A DNA stretch of 64,000 nt, taken from Sabellastarte sp. h YS-2021. Lineage: Eukaryota; Annelida; Polychaeta; Sabellida; Sabellidae. The stretch covers positions 58,455,028 to 58,519,027 of the forward strand of contig OZ024936.1 in the NCBI GenBank assembly GCA_964017235.1, given 5' to 3'. This document shows, piece by piece, positions 63,972-64,000 of this stretch (within the stretch, counting starts at the first letter, position 1; the number at the start of each line of letters is the position of its first letter). The translations under genes and the position numbers were made by a program. Below the pieces are notes generated by a model, which saw only the letters and a list, made by a program, of their open reading frames with translations, made no database searches and was not told where the DNA came from.

Positions 63972-64000
63972 TTGAGATTACATCTGGTATACCAGTGGTG

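Larger units (their letters stand above)
1..64000. repeat. Tandem satellite array, about 681-bp monomer, fills the window
   Basis: Every stretch read matches the same unit. There are 94 complete head-to-tail copies, all in one orientation, with no unique DNA between them. Typical length is 680-682 bp. Outliers are 668 bp (one copy), 672 bp (two copies with a 9-bp deletion), 683-686 bp (longer G-runs) and 581 bp (three copies with a 100-bp deletion); one copy reads 881 bp because of 200 Ns. Most copies differ from the consensus at only a few positions, well under 1%. Both window ends cut through a monomer, so the true array is longer. The low divergence, constant orientation and nested higher-order repeats are what unequal exchange and gene conversion produce in satellite DNA. 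I do not recognise the family. It could be pericentromeric, centromeric or heterochromatic; nothing here decides which. Confidence 0.98.
41131..64000. repeat. Right homogenisation domain (C-type monomers)
   Basis: All monomers with this segment present read 'gcccaaaatag' (or 'gccccaaatag'), and from 42146 on all read 'gagactgaat'. G-runs are only 6 to 8. Twelve copies pair a six-G run with 'cccctctgg'; three have six Gs with 'cccctcagg'. Monomer starts: 41131, 41813, 42494, 43174, 43855, 44536, 45216, 45896, 46578, 47258, 47938, 48619, 49300, 49981, 50661, 51342, 52022, 52702, 53383, 54063, 54644, 55324, 56005, 56685, 57366, 58047, 58728, 59408, 59989, 60669, 61349, 62030, 62711, 63391, 63972 (partial). 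The monomer at 43174 has a 1-bp insertion ('gtcaaatctgg'). Confidence 0.9.

Noticed and set aside
1..64000. CRISPR array
   Set aside because: The unit is about 681 bp of nearly identical sequence, with no short repeat alternating with unique spacers.
1..64000. Tandem rRNA or other RNA gene cluster, or rDNA spacer
   Set aside because: No conserved rRNA, 5S, tRNA or snRNA sequence is recognisable in the monomer. The 'ggttcaggga' string resembles only the first bases of a Pol III B box, with no A box at a suitable distance.
1..64000. Tandemly amplified transposon or retroelement
   Set aside because: No transposase, reverse transcriptase or integrase coding sequence, terminal inverted repeats, LTRs or target-site duplications are seen; monomers abut directly.

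Overview
This window is one uninterrupted tandem satellite array. It contains no recognisable gene, RNA gene, transposon, CRISPR array or unique sequence. A monomer of about 681 bp, about 38.5% G+C by hand count of one copy, repeats head to tail in one orientation from the first base to the last. There are 94 complete monomers and a partial one at each end, so the array runs out of the window on both sides. Monomer boundaries here are set arbitrarily at the 'ttgagattacatctgg' string.

The DNA looks eukaryotic: a very long homogenised satellite with a 200-N gap typical of a scaffolded assembly. CpG is strongly depleted, with 5 sites per monomer where base composition predicts about 25. Several copies differ from the others by transitions at those CpGs. 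This suggests a germline-methylating genome such as a vertebrate. I do not recognise the satellite family and cannot name the species.

Layout. (1) A left domain, about 1-40450, 59 monomers. It carries 'gcctaaaatag', almost always 'gagaatgaat', and a variable G-run of 6 to 13. It contains nested higher-order structure: an exact-length tetramer duplication (22539-27994), a recurring block ending in a 672-bp monomer, a run of three matching monomers (34121-36163) and a three-copy subfamily (5504-7546). A 200-N gap sits inside one monomer at 37745-37944. (2) One aberrant monomer at 40451-41130, with about 22 substitutions and a destroyed G-run. (3) A right domain, 41131-64000. It carries 'gcccaaaatag' and, from 42146 on, 'gagactgaat', with G-runs of only 6 to 8. 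It contains a trimeric higher-order repeat of about 2041 bp and, at the end, a hexamer of 3983 bp that includes a 581-bp deleted monomer.

Each monomer has a G/C-rich hairpin-capable stretch, an internal direct repeat spaced at about half the monomer (suggesting an old dimerisation of a unit of about 340 bp), and an open frame of 88-99 codons that I do not consider a gene. The interest lies in how the array evolves: homogenisation domains, a domain boundary, slippage-prone G-runs and a datable series of duplications. I see no evidence for a protein-coding system.
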